The notes: generated by a model from the letters alone, not told the origin. DNA of 64,000 bases from Photobacterium gaetbulicola Gung47 (GCA_000940995.1 CP005974.1:248001-312000); one strand, 5' to 3'. Numbered from the stretch's first letter, positions 39,060 to 48,292 are shown. A program made the numbers and translations.

Positions 39060-39330
39060 TATTCCGCCGCCCTTCAGCCAAACCGACCATCAGGCTGTCA
39101 CCGCCCCTTTGCCGTGTCCAGCGAACGCGACCTGTTCCCTCGGAGTTTTCGGCCGGCTTCACTTTTCCGGCGCGGGTGTTGCAGGCCGTTGAGGTGGCGC
39201 ATGCAGGTGTCACACAGGGTCAATGCCAGCAGGTACTGCAACGGGGTACTATGATTTGGCTTTTAAAATGACTAGAATTAGAACAATTGAACGATCCCTG
39301 TTATCAGTACTGTCTTTAAAACGAGTATCT

Positions 39331-39852
39331 ATGTCTGTATTGCAAGTATTAACATTCCCTGACGAGCGCCTGCGCACGGTTGCCAAACCGGTTGAAGCTG
39401 TGACCCCTGAGATCCAGAAGTTTGTCGATGACATGCTGGAAACCATGTACGACGAAGAAGGGATCGGCCTGGCTGCAACTCAGGTGGACTTCCACCAGCG
39501 CATCGTGGTGATCGACCTGTCGGAAGAGCGCAATGAGCCAATGGTACTGATCAACCCAGAAATCATCGAAAAGCGCGGTGAGGACGGTATCGAAGAAGGC
39601 TGCCTGTCGGTGCCTGGAGCCCGTGCCCTGGTACCACGTGCGGCAGAGGTGACGGTGAAAGCCCTGAACCGTGACGGCGAGGAATTCACCTTCGAGGCCG
39701 ACGACCTATTGGCTATCTGCGTCCAGCACGAGCTTGACCATCTCGAAGGTAAGCTGTTTGTCGATTACCTGTCACCGCTAAAGCGCAAGCGTATCCAGGA
39801 CAAGCTGACCAAAATCAAGCGCTTCAACGAAAAACACGCGAACAAAGCCTAA
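39331..39852 (+). CDS. def: Peptide deformylase
   Basis: Def removes the N-formyl group from nascent proteins using Fe2+. The 173-residue enzyme has motif 1 GIGLAATQV (44-52), motif 2 EEGCLSVPG (metal ligand Cys91) and motif 3 QHELDHLEG (His133, Glu134, His137). The ATG at 39331 (MSVLQVLTFPDERL) aligns with E. coli Def; a frame open 36 codons further upstream shows no homology. fmt follows after 28 nt, forming the classic def-fmt pair. Confidence 0.97.
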   Translation: MSVLQVLTFPDERLRTVAKPVEAVTPEIQKFVDDMLETMYDEEGIGLAATQVDFHQRIVVIDLSEERNEPMVLINPEIIEKRGEDGIEEGCLSVPGARALVPRAAEVTVKALNRDGEEFTFEADDLLAICVQHELDHLEGKLFVDYLSPLKRKRIQDKLTKIKRFNEKHANKA

Positions 39853-39880
39853 TTCGCCCACCTGATTTAAGGACGCTACC

Positions 39881-40825
39881 TTGAGCAAACCTTTGAAAAT
39901 TGTTTTTGCAGGTACTCCGGATTTCGCCGCCCGTCACCTGGCGGCGTTATTGTCTTCGGAGCACGACGTGATTGCGGTTTATACCCAGCCTGACCGTCCG
40001 GCGGGTCGCGGTAAAAAGCTGACTGCCAGCCCAGTCAAGAATATCGCGCTTGAGCACAATATCCCGGTTTACCAGCCGGAAAACTTCAAGTCCGACGAAG
40101 CCAAGCAGCAACTGGCAGACCTGGATGCCGACATCATGGTGGTGGTGGCCTACGGCCTGCTATTGCCACAGGCGGTACTGGATACCCCAAAACTCGGCTG
40201 TATCAATGTCCACGGCTCTATCCTGCCGCGCTGGCGGGGTGCCGCGCCAATCCAGCGCTCGATCTGGGCCGGCGATAAAGAAACCGGCGTGACTATCATG
40301 CAGATGGATATCGGCCTGGATACCGGTGACATGCTAAAGATTGCCACCCTGCCGATTGAACCTAGCGATACCAGCGCCTCGATGTACGAGAAACTGGCCG
40401 AACTGGGTCCCGTTGCTCTGGTAGACTGCCTAGCTGATATTGCCGAGGGCAAAGCCGCTCCTGAAAAGCAGGATGACGCACTAGCCAACTACGCCAAGAA
40501 GCTTAGCAAGGAAGAGGCCTGCATCAACTGGGCCGATGACGCTGAGCATATCGAGCGCTGCATCCGTGCCTTCAACCCATGGCCGATGAGCTATTTCGTG
40601 GTTGCCGAACAGAACGTCAAAGTCTGGCAGGCCCGTGTTGAAGCCGATAATCAAGGTAAGGCACCGGGAACAATTCTGGCAGCCGACAAGCAGGGGATCC
40701 TGGTGGCCACCGGCCAAGGGGCACTGCGCCTGACCGAGCTCCAGCCGCCGGGCAAAAAAGCGATGAAGGCACACGATCTGCTGAACTCGCGCCGCGAATG
40801 GTTCGAACCCGGTACGGTACTGTAA
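39881..40825 (+). CDS. fmt: Methionyl-tRNA formyltransferase
   Basis: Fmt formylates initiator Met-tRNA with 10-formyl-tetrahydrofolate. The 314-residue protein contains IVFAGTPDFAARHLAALL, TQPDRPAGRGKKL, the active-site GCINVHGSILPRWRGAAPIQRS, and DIGLDTGDML. Its C-terminal OB-fold domain ends LLNSRREWFEPG. Translation starts at TTG (39881), with AAGGA 8 nt upstream; no in-frame ATG gives the conserved N-terminus, so the rare TTG start is well supported. Confidence 0.97.
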   Translation: MSKPLKIVFAGTPDFAARHLAALLSSEHDVIAVYTQPDRPAGRGKKLTASPVKNIALEHNIPVYQPENFKSDEAKQQLADLDADIMVVVAYGLLLPQAVLDTPKLGCINVHGSILPRWRGAAPIQRSIWAGDKETGVTIMQMDIGLDTGDMLKIATLPIEPSDTSASMYEKLAELGPVALVDCLADIAEGKAAPEKQDDALANYAKKLSKEEACINWADDAEHIERCIRAFNPWPMSYFVVAEQNVKVWQARVEADNQGKAPGTILAADKQGILVATGQGALRLTELQPPGKKAMKAHDLLNSRREWFEPGTVL

Positions 40826-40831
40826 CCTTCC

Positions 40832-40865
40832 AAGGGCCAGTGCTTGCACTGGCCTTACTTTTTTC
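40832..40865 (+). terminator. Likely terminator between fmt and rsmB
   Basis: Stem ggccagtgc / gcactggcc with a minimal central loop, followed by TTACTTTTTTC, 7 nt after the fmt stop codon. Confidence 0.6.
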
Positions 40866-40924
40866 ACCCCGAAGCCACGGCACAATGAACCCTTGGCCGC
40901 GGGTCAACACATCAGGAAATCTGC

Positions 40925-42205
40925 ATGAACGTAAGAGCTGCAGCAGCCAAGGTTATCTATCAAGTGGTTGATCAGGGCCAGTCGCTTTCTACCGCCCTGC
41001 CAGCTGCCCAACAAGATATCAAAGAGCGTGACCATGCGCTGCTCCAAGAGATCTGCTATGGCGTACTGCGCTGGCTGCCACGTCTGGAGTCAATCACCCA
41101 GCAACTGATGGACAAGCCGCTCAAAGGCAAACAGCGCGTCTTCCACCACCTTATTCTGGTCGGTCTTTACCAGTTGGGTTATATGCGTATCCCGCCCCAC
41201 GCCGCCGTCGCCGAAACGGTCAATGCCACCAAGAACCTGAAAAAGCCGCAGCTGCGCGGCCTGATCAATGCTATTTTGCGCAACTACCAGCGCCAGCAGG
41301 AAAGCCTTGATGAACAAGCGACCAGTCATGATGCCGGTCGCTACGGTCATCCTGGCTGGTTGCTCAAGCTGCTAAAAGCCAGCTACCCGGAGCAACTTGA
41401 TCGCATCACCACCGCCAACAATACCAAGGCCCCGATGTGGCTGCGGGTCAACCGCCAGCACCACACTCGCGATGCCTACCGCGCCCTGCTGGACGAGGCC
41501 GGGATCGAAACCGAGATCCACTCTGAAGCACCGGATGCCCTCAAGCTCCATGCTCCTTGCGATGTCAACAAGCTGCCGGGCTTCGCCGATGGCTGGGTGT
41601 CCGTCCAAGATGCCGCCGCCCAGCTGTCGGTAGAATACCTCCAGCCTCAGGCCGGCGAACTGATCCTCGATTGCTGCGCGGCACCGGGTGGCAAAACCGC
41701 CCATATCATGGAGCGCCAGCCGGATACCCAAGTGGTCGCTATCGATTGTGATGACAACCGTCTCAAACGGGTACATGACAATTTGCAGCGCCTTAACCTG
41801 AAAGCCCAGGTTCTGTGTGCCGATGCCCGCCACCCTGAACAGTGGTGGCAAGGCGAACAGTTCGACCGCATCTTGCTCGATGCGCCATGTTCGGCCACCG
41901 GCGTGATCCGCCGCCATCCGGACATCAAGTGGCTACGCCGCGCCGATGACATCGCCGCGCTGGCCCAGTTGCAGTCTGAAATCGTCGATGCCATGTGGCA
42001 ACAGCTCAAGCCAGGCGGCACCTTGGTCTATGCAACCTGCTCAATCACCCCACAGGAAAACAGCGAGCAGGTCAAAGCCTTCCTTGAGCGCACTGCCGAT
42101 GCCGAGCTGATCGGTAGCGATCGCCAGCAACCCGGTCGCCAGATATTACCGGGCGAACAGGATATGGACGGCTTCTACTATGCCGTTATGCGCAAAACAA
42201 GCTAA
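40925..42205 (+). CDS. rsmB: 16S rRNA (cytosine967-C5)-methyltransferase RsmB
   Basis: RsmB (Sun/Fmu) methylates C967 of 16S rRNA. Of 426 residues; an N-terminal NusB-like domain (about 1-140) is followed by the methyltransferase domain with SAM motif ILDCCAAPGGKTAHIME, DAPCSATGVIRRHPDIKWLRR (motif IV with a catalytic cysteine) and LVYATCSITPQENSEQV (motif VI with the second cysteine). It ends at a strong terminator. Confidence 0.96.
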   Translation: MNVRAAAAKVIYQVVDQGQSLSTALPAAQQDIKERDHALLQEICYGVLRWLPRLESITQQLMDKPLKGKQRVFHHLILVGLYQLGYMRIPPHAAVAETVNATKNLKKPQLRGLINAILRNYQRQQESLDEQATSHDAGRYGHPGWLLKLLKASYPEQLDRITTANNTKAPMWLRVNRQHHTRDAYRALLDEAGIETEIHSEAPDALKLHAPCDVNKLPGFADGWVSVQDAAAQLSVEYLQPQAGELILDCCAAPGGKTAHIMERQPDTQVVAIDCDDNRLKRVHDNLQRLNLKAQVLCADARHPEQWWQGEQFDRILLDAPCSATGVIRRHPDIKWLRRADDIAALAQLQSEIVDAMWQQLKPGGTLVYATCSITPQENSEQVKAFLERTADAELIGSDRQQPGRQILPGEQDMDGFYYAVMRKTS

Positions 42206-42215
42206 ATAGCCGATA

Positions 42216-42247
42216 ACGGAACTTGACCATCAAGTTCCGTTTTTTTG
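42216..42247 (+). terminator. Terminator after rsmB
   Basis: Perfect 11-bp stem acggaacttga / tcaagttccgt (42216-42226, 42230-42240) followed by seven T residues. It separates rsmB from trkA. Confidence 0.9.
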
Positions 42248-42393
42248 TTCACATTTCGGGACGTTAAGCGGGTAATTCAGCGTGTTCGCTTTCTATCGCT
42301 GAAAACTAAGTTATTCTAAATGAGCAGAGTTCTGCATGACCCTTATCCCGAAGCGTAGTAACCTACAACGATTCTATTAATCAGGCATATGCT

Positions 42394-43770
42394 ATGAAAA
42401 TTATCATTCTCGGCGCCGGACAGGTCGGTGGTACCCTTGCCGAAAACCTGGTTGGCGAGAACAACGATATTACTATCGTCGATAAGGACCCAGAGCGCCT
42501 GCGCGAGCTGCAAGATAAGTATGATCTGCGGGTTGTGCAGGGCTTTGCCAGCCATCCCCGCACCCTGCGTGAAGCTGGGGCTCAGGATGCCGACATGCTG
42601 GTCTCGGTCACCAACTCCGATGAAACCAATATGATCGCCTGCCAGATCGCCTTTACCCTGTTCAACACCCCAAACCGGGTGGCCCGTATCCGATCGCCGG
42701 AATACCTCAAGGAAAAGGATCAGTTGTTCCAGTCCGACGCCGTGCCGGTCGATCACCTCATCGCCCCGGAAGAACTGGTAACCGGTTATATCGAACGCCT
42801 GATCGAATACCCGGGCGCCCTGCAGGTGGTCGGTTTTGCCGAAGACAAAGTCGGCCTGGTTGCCGTCAAAGCCTATTACGGTGGCCCGCTGGTCGGTAAC
42901 GCCCTGTCTGCGCTGCGCGAGCATATGCCCCATGTCGATACCCGAGTGGCTGCGATTTTCCGTCAGGGTCGGCCGATCCGCCCGCGTGGCACCACGATTA
43001 TCGAAGCCGATGACGAAGTGTTCTTCGTCGCCGCCAGCAACCATATCCGCTCGGTCATGAGTGAACTGCAACGCCTTGAAAAACCGTACAAGCGCCTGAT
43101 GATTGTCGGTGGCGGTAACATCGGGGCAGGCCTTGCCCGCCGCCTCGAGCAGAACTACAGCGTCAAGCTGATCGAGCGCAATCCGGAACGGGCGGAAAAC
43201 CTGTCCGAGATGCTAGAAAACACCATCGTGTTCTGTGGGGATGCTTCCGATCAGGAACTGCTGAGCGAAGAGCACATCGAGCAGATCGACGTGTTCATTG
43301 CCGTGACCAACGATGACGAAGCCAACATCATGTCGGCCATGCTGGCCAAGCGGATGGGGGCCAAAAAGGTCATGGTGCTGATCCAGCGCGGGGCCTACGT
43401 CGATCTGGTCCAGGGCGGGACGATTGATATTGCGATCTCGCCACAGCAGGCCACGATATCGGCCCTGCTGACCCATGTCCGCAAAGCCGATATCGTCAAT
43501 GTTTCCTCGCTCCGCCGCGGGGCGGCCGAAGCCATCGAGGCCATTGCCCACGGTGACTCAAGCACTTCCAAGGTAGTCGGCAGGGCCGTCGGCGAGATCA
43601 AGCTACCGCCGGGCACCACTATCGGTGCGGTCGTCCGTGGTGAAGAGGTACTGATAGCCCATGACCGGACCGTGATCGAACAAAACGACCACGTGGTCAT
43701 GTTCCTGGTCGACAAGAAATACATCCCAGACGTTGAACGCCTGTTCCAACCAAGCCCGTTCTTCCTGTAG
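42394..43770 (+). CDS. trkA: Trk system potassium uptake regulatory protein TrkA
   Basis: A cytoplasmic NAD(H)-binding gating subunit of the Trk K+ transporter. Of 458 residues, made of two tandem RCK units. The first Rossmann motif is IIILGAGQVGGTLAENL (3-19) and the second MIVGGGNIGAGLARRLEQN (about 234-252), each followed by a TrkA-C domain. It is followed by trkH after 8 nt, so the two form an operon with a promoter in the 150 bp after the rsmB terminator. Confidence 0.97.
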   Translation: MKIIILGAGQVGGTLAENLVGENNDITIVDKDPERLRELQDKYDLRVVQGFASHPRTLREAGAQDADMLVSVTNSDETNMIACQIAFTLFNTPNRVARIRSPEYLKEKDQLFQSDAVPVDHLIAPEELVTGYIERLIEYPGALQVVGFAEDKVGLVAVKAYYGGPLVGNALSALREHMPHVDTRVAAIFRQGRPIRPRGTTIIEADDEVFFVAASNHIRSVMSELQRLEKPYKRLMIVGGGNIGAGLARRLEQNYSVKLIERNPERAENLSEMLENTIVFCGDASDQELLSEEHIEQIDVFIAVTNDDEANIMSAMLAKRMGAKKVMVLIQRGAYVDLVQGGTIDIAISPQQATISALLTHVRKADIVNVSSLRRGAAEAIEAIAHGDSSTSKVVGRAVGEIKLPPGTTIGAVVRGEEVLIAHDRTVIEQNDHVVMFLVDKKYIPDVERLFQPSPFFL

Positions 43771-43778
43771 CATCCATC

Positions 43779-45224
43779 ATGGTCAACTTTCGTCCCATTC
43801 TATTCGTGATAGGGCTGGTCTTATCCAAGATCGCCCTGTTCATGTATGTCCCGACCCTGGTGGCCTTCGCCACTGGGACTGAGGGATTTATCGACTTCGC
43901 CACCGCAGTTCTGATCACCCATGTGGTGGCTTTCCTGTGCCTGACATTCGGCCGAACCAGCGAGTTCAAGCTCGGGGTAAGGGATATGTTCCTGATCACC
44001 ACCCTGGTGTGGACCATTGCCAGTGCCTTTGCCGCCTTGCCGTTTGTCTTTATCAACCATATCAGCTTCACCGATGCCTATTTCGAGACCATGTCGGGGA
44101 TCACCACCACCGGCTCGACGGTCCTGAGCGGCTTGGATGATATGGCTCCAAGCATCTTGCTCTGGCGCTCCACCCTGCAGTGGCTGGGTGGGATCGGCTT
44201 TATCGTTATGGGGGTGGCCATCCTACCGATGCTCAACGTCGGTGGTATGCGCCTGTTCCAGACCGAGTCCTCCGACTGGTCCGATAAAAGCTCACCGCGG
44301 ACCAAGAGCGTGGCCAAGAATATAGTCAATGTCTACCTCAGCCTGACCGGCCTGTGTTTCCTCGGTTACCTGCTGACAGGCATGAACACCTTCGATGCCA
44401 TCAACCATGCCTTTACCACCCTGTCGACCGGGGGCTACTCGACCTCGGACGGTTCAATGAACCACTTCTCCAACAGTGCCCACTGGGTGGCGATAGTGTT
44501 CATGTTTGCCGGTGGTTTGCCGTTCCTGCTGTTTGTCCAGGCGCTGCGCAAACGAGAGGCCCGCACCTTACTGAGTGATGCCCAAGTAAGGGGGTTCACC
44601 CTCTTGGTGCTCGCCGCCGGGCTTGCCGTTGCGCTGTGGTTAACCTGGCAGTTGGACTACCGCTTTATCGACGCCTTCCGGGTCTCGCTGTTCAATATTA
44701 TTTCGGTGGTCACCACCACCGGCTTCGGCCTCGATGATTTCACCGCCTGGGGACCATTCCCGACCATAGTGTTCGCCTTCATCATGCTGGTCGGCGGCTG
44801 CTCGGGTTCGACAGCGGGGGGGATCAAGATCTTCCGTTTCCAGGTCGCTTTCGCCCTGCTGCGCAAACAGATGATGCAGCTGATCCATCCATCGGGGGTG
44901 TTTATCCAGCGCTATAACGGCCGCCCGGTGACCGATGGGATTGTCCGCTCGGTGGTTGCCTTTGCCCTGACCTTTGTCCTTACCATCGTCGTGGTAGCCG
45001 CTGTCCTCGGTATGCAGGGGCTCGATGCCGTCACCAGTATTACCGGTGCTGTCACCGCCGTGGCCAACGTCGGCCCGGGCATGGGCAATGTGATAGGCCC
45101 GACCGGCAACTTTGCTACCTTGCCCGATCTGGCCAAGTGGACCCTGAGCTTCGGTATGCTGATGGGAAGGCTGGAAATCCTGACCGTACTGGTCGTGTTC
45201 TTCCCGGCATTCTGGCGCAACTAG
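43779..45224 (+). CDS. trkH: Trk potassium uptake transporter TrkH
   Basis: The membrane pore subunit of Trk K+ uptake, 481 residues. It has the four-repeat SKT architecture: filter regions TMSGITTTGSTVL, TTLSTGGYSTSD, SVVTTTGFGLDD and AVANVGPGMGN, with the interrupted helix segment MLVGGCSGSTAGGIKIFRF. Length and motifs equal those of E. coli TrkH (483 aa). The partner trkA lies immediately upstream. Confidence 0.97.
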   Translation: MVNFRPILFVIGLVLSKIALFMYVPTLVAFATGTEGFIDFATAVLITHVVAFLCLTFGRTSEFKLGVRDMFLITTLVWTIASAFAALPFVFINHISFTDAYFETMSGITTTGSTVLSGLDDMAPSILLWRSTLQWLGGIGFIVMGVAILPMLNVGGMRLFQTESSDWSDKSSPRTKSVAKNIVNVYLSLTGLCFLGYLLTGMNTFDAINHAFTTLSTGGYSTSDGSMNHFSNSAHWVAIVFMFAGGLPFLLFVQALRKREARTLLSDAQVRGFTLLVLAAGLAVALWLTWQLDYRFIDAFRVSLFNIISVVTTTGFGLDDFTAWGPFPTIVFAFIMLVGGCSGSTAGGIKIFRFQVAFALLRKQMMQLIHPSGVFIQRYNGRPVTDGIVRSVVAFALTFVLTIVVVAAVLGMQGLDAVTSITGAVTAVANVGPGMGNVIGPTGNFATLPDLAKWTLSFGMLMGRLEILTVLVVFFPAFWRN

Positions 45225-45244
45225 CCATACCGCCTGCGCAGAAA

Positions 45245-45275
45245 ACAAAAGAGAGCCAACCGGCTCTCTTTTTTA
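45245..45275. terminator. Bidirectional terminator between trkH and trhA
   Basis: Stem aaaagagagcc / ggctctctttt with AACC loop and T and A tracts on both sides, between convergent genes. Confidence 0.85.
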
Positions 45276-45308
45276 TTGCCACAAGCAGATATATGCCGCG
45301 CACCGGGA

Positions 45309-45968
45309 TCAGACCGGCGTAACGTAGAAATAAATCGCCAGGAAATGACAAACAGTACCGCCCAGCACAAACAAGTGCCAAATCGCATGGTTATAGGGGA
45401 TACGCTTGTTGACATAGAACACCACCCCGACCGAGTAAACAATGCCCCCTACGGCCAGCAATACCAAGCCTCCGGTGGCCAAGGACATCGCCAACGGGTA
45501 GATGGCTATCAGCGACAGCCACCCCATAGTCAGGTATGTCGCCAATGACAGCCGTTTGAAGCGATAGACAAAGGCGATTTTCAGCATAATACCAACCAGT
45601 GCGATGGCCCAGATCACCACCATCAGGGTGATCGCCAGCGGTGTTCGCAGCGATATCAGGAGAAACGGGGTATAGGTACCGGCAATTAGCAAATAGATGG
45701 CGCAATGATCAAAGATCTTCAGTGCCCGCTTGGCCCGTTCGAACGGGATCGCGTGATACAGGGTCGATGCCAGGTAGAGCAAAATCATGCTGGCACCATA
45801 AATACTCAGGCTGGTAATACTCAGCGCATCGGCATCAGCACCGACCGCCTGAACGAGCAGCAAGACTAGGCCAATAATCCCAAATACCATGCCTAGGGCA
45901 TGGCTCACACTGTTTGCTACCTCCTCCGTTACTGAATACCCCGATTCGATCGCCACCTGCTCTGCCAT
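45309..45968 (-). CDS. trhA: Hemolysin III/PAQR family membrane protein TrhA
   Basis: A 219-residue, seven-helix inner-membrane protein of the YqfA/PAQR superfamily. It keeps the conserved VANSVSHALG, LYLASTLYHAI, FDHCAIYLLIAGTYTPF and HAIWHLFVLGGTVCHF motifs; the serine, aspartate and histidines form the presumed zinc site. E. coli TrhA affects membrane energetics and fluidity; despite the family name there is no evidence that it is a hemolysin. The start at 45968 is preferred over 45983, because GAGGA lies 8 nt before the later ATG and within the longer frame. Confidence 0.9.
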   Translation of the reverse strand: MAEQVAIESGYSVTEEVANSVSHALGMVFGIIGLVLLLVQAVGADADALSITSLSIYGASMILLYLASTLYHAIPFERAKRALKIFDHCAIYLLIAGTYTPFLLISLRTPLAITLMVVIWAIALVGIMLKIAFVYRFKRLSLATYLTMGWLSLIAIYPLAMSLATGGLVLLAVGGIVYSVGVVFYVNKRIPYNHAIWHLFVLGGTVCHFLAIYFYVTPV

Positions 45969-46103
45969 TGCTGTCGTCCTCATAAATAGAGTTTATGCTC
46001 AATAGATCAGCAGTATGGCACATTAAGCTTACAGGTGTAAGCTGAAATGGATATTTTTTAGCAACCGTTCTCATTTCACGGTCAGGCAGCCCAATGAAGC
46101 CAG

Positions 46104-46892
46104 TTAGGTTGCTTGGTCTAAAAAAGCCAGTACCCGCTCGCCAGCCTGCTGCGGATGGAGGCTGGCCGGGATCTCGCAGTAGCGCTCCAGCTCGCCACGG
46201 CCAAGCAGCCCCGCCAGCATCCCGCTGAAACCACGCTGACGGCGGTCGATTTCAAACCACATCTGCAGGCCCGATTCATCACGGTAGACCACGACTTCCA
46301 GTTCACGCCATCGACCATGGTATGGCCCAGATACCGGCACAAACTCAAACTCTTGAACAAATGGCAGGGCAAACCCTTTGGCCGCCTCGCATTCGACCTG
46401 GCGGATCCTCAGGCCGGCTAGCTCGAGGGCCGAGAACACCCCATCCAAGAGGGGATCGGGCCTCACCGTTAGCAAGTCTTTGTCCTTGGCATCAAAAGCC
46501 AGCGGCATATCGAGATGCGTTTCCAGCCAGACATGGGAGTCACCGATGGTGATAGGGGTATTGAAGGGCAGCGACAGGCTAACCTCAAAATGCCGCTCCT
46601 CGTTGGCACCGATGACGAACGAATAGGGCAGGGACCATTCCGCCAGACGGCAGATCTGGGTGATTTTTTCCTTGCGGTGCTGGCTATCTCCCCGGCTGGT
46701 TTCCACTTCATCCTCGTAGCGGCAACACAGGAACAAGTGGATATTATCGATTTGCTGCTCCACCTTCCCCCCATGGACCTGCACGTCGACCGCCAAGGGC
46801 TCACCCGGGATCAATACCCCCTGAGGCAGCACGGTATCGACCCGAGCCGAACCAATGCCAAGGCTGGCCAGGCTTTTGCGGAATAATGACAT
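46104..46892 (-). CDS. Spo0M/SpoOM family arrestin-like protein
   Basis: A 262-residue, mostly beta-strand protein beginning MSLFRKSLASLGIGSARVDTVLPQGVLIPGE, with the arrestin-like Spo0M domain (LEVVVYRDESGLQMWFEIDRR). The family was named from a Bacillus sporulation gene but is widespread in non-sporulating bacteria, where its role is unknown. The start at 46892 is fixed by an AAAGGAG 12 nt upstream. It is monocistronic, downstream of trhA in the opposite sense of transcription flow. Confidence 0.85.
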   Translation of the reverse strand: MSLFRKSLASLGIGSARVDTVLPQGVLIPGEPLAVDVQVHGGKVEQQIDNIHLFLCCRYEDEVETSRGDSQHRKEKITQICRLAEWSLPYSFVIGANEERHFEVSLSLPFNTPITIGDSHVWLETHLDMPLAFDAKDKDLLTVRPDPLLDGVFSALELAGLRIRQVECEAAKGFALPFVQEFEFVPVSGPYHGRWRELEVVVYRDESGLQMWFEIDRRQRGFSGMLAGLLGRGELERYCEIPASLHPQQAGERVLAFLDQAT

Positions 46893-47021
46893 CAGAGCAT
46901 CTCCTTTGCTGCATGCGCATGGCCCACGCGACCCGGTACGCACTTTCAATATGAAATGATACTTATATTGCAGTGAACACAGTATCGCTTCAAGAGGGAC
47001 TAAGCGATCTGGTGCACAAAC

Positions 47022-47047
47022 AAAAAACGAAGCCGAAGCTTCGTTTT
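47022..47047 (-). terminator. Terminator of the GntR-family regulator gene
   Basis: Minus-strand stem aaaacgaagc / gcttcgtttt with TTCG loop, followed by six T residues, 7 nt after the stop codon. Confidence 0.85.
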
Positions 47048-47053
47048 CTTGGT

Positions 47054-47731
47054 CTAGCGCAGCAGTTCAATGGTGGCCTGCCTGGCCGCTTCCGGATCGC
47101 GGGCCATAATCCCGTCCACCACCCTCTGGTGCAGCTCCAGCTTCAGCAGTTTCTCCCGGGTGATCACCCTGAAATAGCTTTCGAATACCGCTTTGAACAG
47201 GTTGCCGAACGGGCTGATGAAATGATTGCCCGACGCAAAATAAATCAGCTGATGGTAGCGGGTATCGACGTCAACCCAACGTTCCTGATCGAACTGCTCG
47301 CCCAGGGCATGCATCTCCGCCATCAGGCGACAGAGCTCCTCGCGATCAACCTCGTTGGCATTGAGGGCGGTCAGTGCCGCGGCCTCTGGCTCCAGGGAGA
47401 TCCTGACCCGCTGGAATTCAGATACCAGATCACCTTGCTGCTCGAAATTAAGCCAGGCCAACAAGTCCTGATCCAGGTAATTCCAATTGCGCTTCGGCAG
47501 CACCCGGGTGCCGATACGCGGACGGGGCAATACCATCCCCTTGGCCGCGAGCATTTTGATTGCTTCTCGAATCGCGGTTCGGCTTACCCCGTACATTTCG
47601 CCCAGTTCCACTTCCCCCGGCAAAATATCACCCGGTGCCGTTTCTCCGCGCAAGATCTGTTGTCCTATTGACTCTGCCAGTTTATAAGACAAATTACGGC
47701 TGGTGACCCGTCGCTGCTGATCGTGATCCAT
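47054..47731 (-). CDS. GntR-family regulator, FadR subgroup (FCD domain)
   Basis: A 225-residue transcription factor with an N-terminal winged helix (LAESIGQQILRGETAPGDILPGEVELGEMYGVSRTAIREAIKMLAAKGMV, about 17-66) and a C-terminal all-helical FCD ligand domain (RVRISLEPEAAALTALNANEVD...DTRYHQLIYFASGN). The segment RNWNYLDQDLLAW resembles E. coli DgoR and related sugar-acid regulators, so a sugar-acid ligand is possible. No catabolic genes flank it, so its targets are not evident. Confidence 0.88.
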   Translation of the reverse strand: MDHDQQRRVTSRNLSYKLAESIGQQILRGETAPGDILPGEVELGEMYGVSRTAIREAIKMLAAKGMVLPRPRIGTRVLPKRNWNYLDQDLLAWLNFEQQGDLVSEFQRVRISLEPEAAALTALNANEVDREELCRLMAEMHALGEQFDQERWVDVDTRYHQLIYFASGNHFISPFGNLFKAVFESYFRVITREKLLKLELHQRVVDGIMARDPEAARQATIELLR

Positions 47732-48073
47732 TAACTCCCTCCAGAGGCTGTTGTTATCGTCCCGCCTTGACTCATCGGGCAGGCATTTATAGCCAGCAAG
47801 GCTGCATTAGACCACAAAGCGGCACCAGATAAACGGCTTATCTTCACAGATGACGAGACGGGTAACAATTCGCTTGCATGCACCGAAAAAAACAGAACCG
47901 AATACCACGCACATGGTCAATTAATACTCGACTTAATGATAGGTTGTTGCTATTCTCGCGGCGAAAAATTAAACACCATTTTATTCCCGCAGAGGAACGG
48001 CCCAGCCAACAACACAGATGCGGCAATAATCTATTCACCCTGGCCACGGAAGCGCCTGACTAATAGGTAAATC
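47732..48073. other. Intergenic region with no recognised gene
   Basis: About 340 bases upstream of the GntR gene and of a possible small plus-strand gene. No conserved ORF, tRNA or palindromic operator stands out. The AT-rich part near 47920-47970 could hold promoters for either side. Confidence 0.5.
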
Positions 48074-48253
48074 ATGCGCCCAGCCTCGTTTGTCAGGTAC
48101 AGTACACCTCGCAGCCCATCTCGCCTGCGCAGTACCTCGCACGCCCCAACACTGAAAAGCAAGAAAAACCACGCCGCAGTTCAGCCCCTGCCGGTGACCC
48201 CAGCCTCTCACAAGGCTGATGTCATCCTCGGCAGCAGCGAACAAGCTGCGTAG
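48074..48253 (+). CDS. Possible small basic protein of unknown function (59 aa)
   Basis: An ATG preceded by TAGG (7 nt) opens a 59-codon frame starting MRPASFVRYSTPRSPSRLR; the first 35 residues are rich in arginine, serine and proline and the end is neutral. It is followed 15 nt later by a plus-strand terminator, which implies that something is transcribed here. I do not recognise the sequence. It may instead be a non-coding RNA whose transcript merely contains an open frame. Confidence 0.3.
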   Translation: MRPASFVRYSTPRSPSRLRSTSHAPTLKSKKNHAAVQPLPVTPASHKADVILGSSEQAA

Positions 48254-48267
48254 CGCGAAACGTGTGC

Positions 48268-48292
48268 AGGGCAGCCTCGGGCTGCCCTTTTA
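48268..48292 (+). terminator. Terminator of an unassigned plus-strand transcript
   Basis: Stem agggcagcc / ggctgccct (48268-48276, 48280-48288) followed by TTTATTT. No established plus-strand gene lies upstream, so it points to a small gene or sRNA. Confidence 0.7.

Noticed and set aside
44640..45248. 202-codon frame antisense to trkH, and similar long antisense frames over purK, ilvD, tatD and permease genes
   Set aside because: Each overlaps a well-supported gene in the opposite strand and shows low-complexity or shuffled composition without recognisable motifs or ribosome binding sites.
45309..45968. Hemolysin toxin
   Set aside because: The hemolysin III name is historical. The protein is a seven-helix PAQR membrane protein with the conserved metal-site residues and no toxin features.
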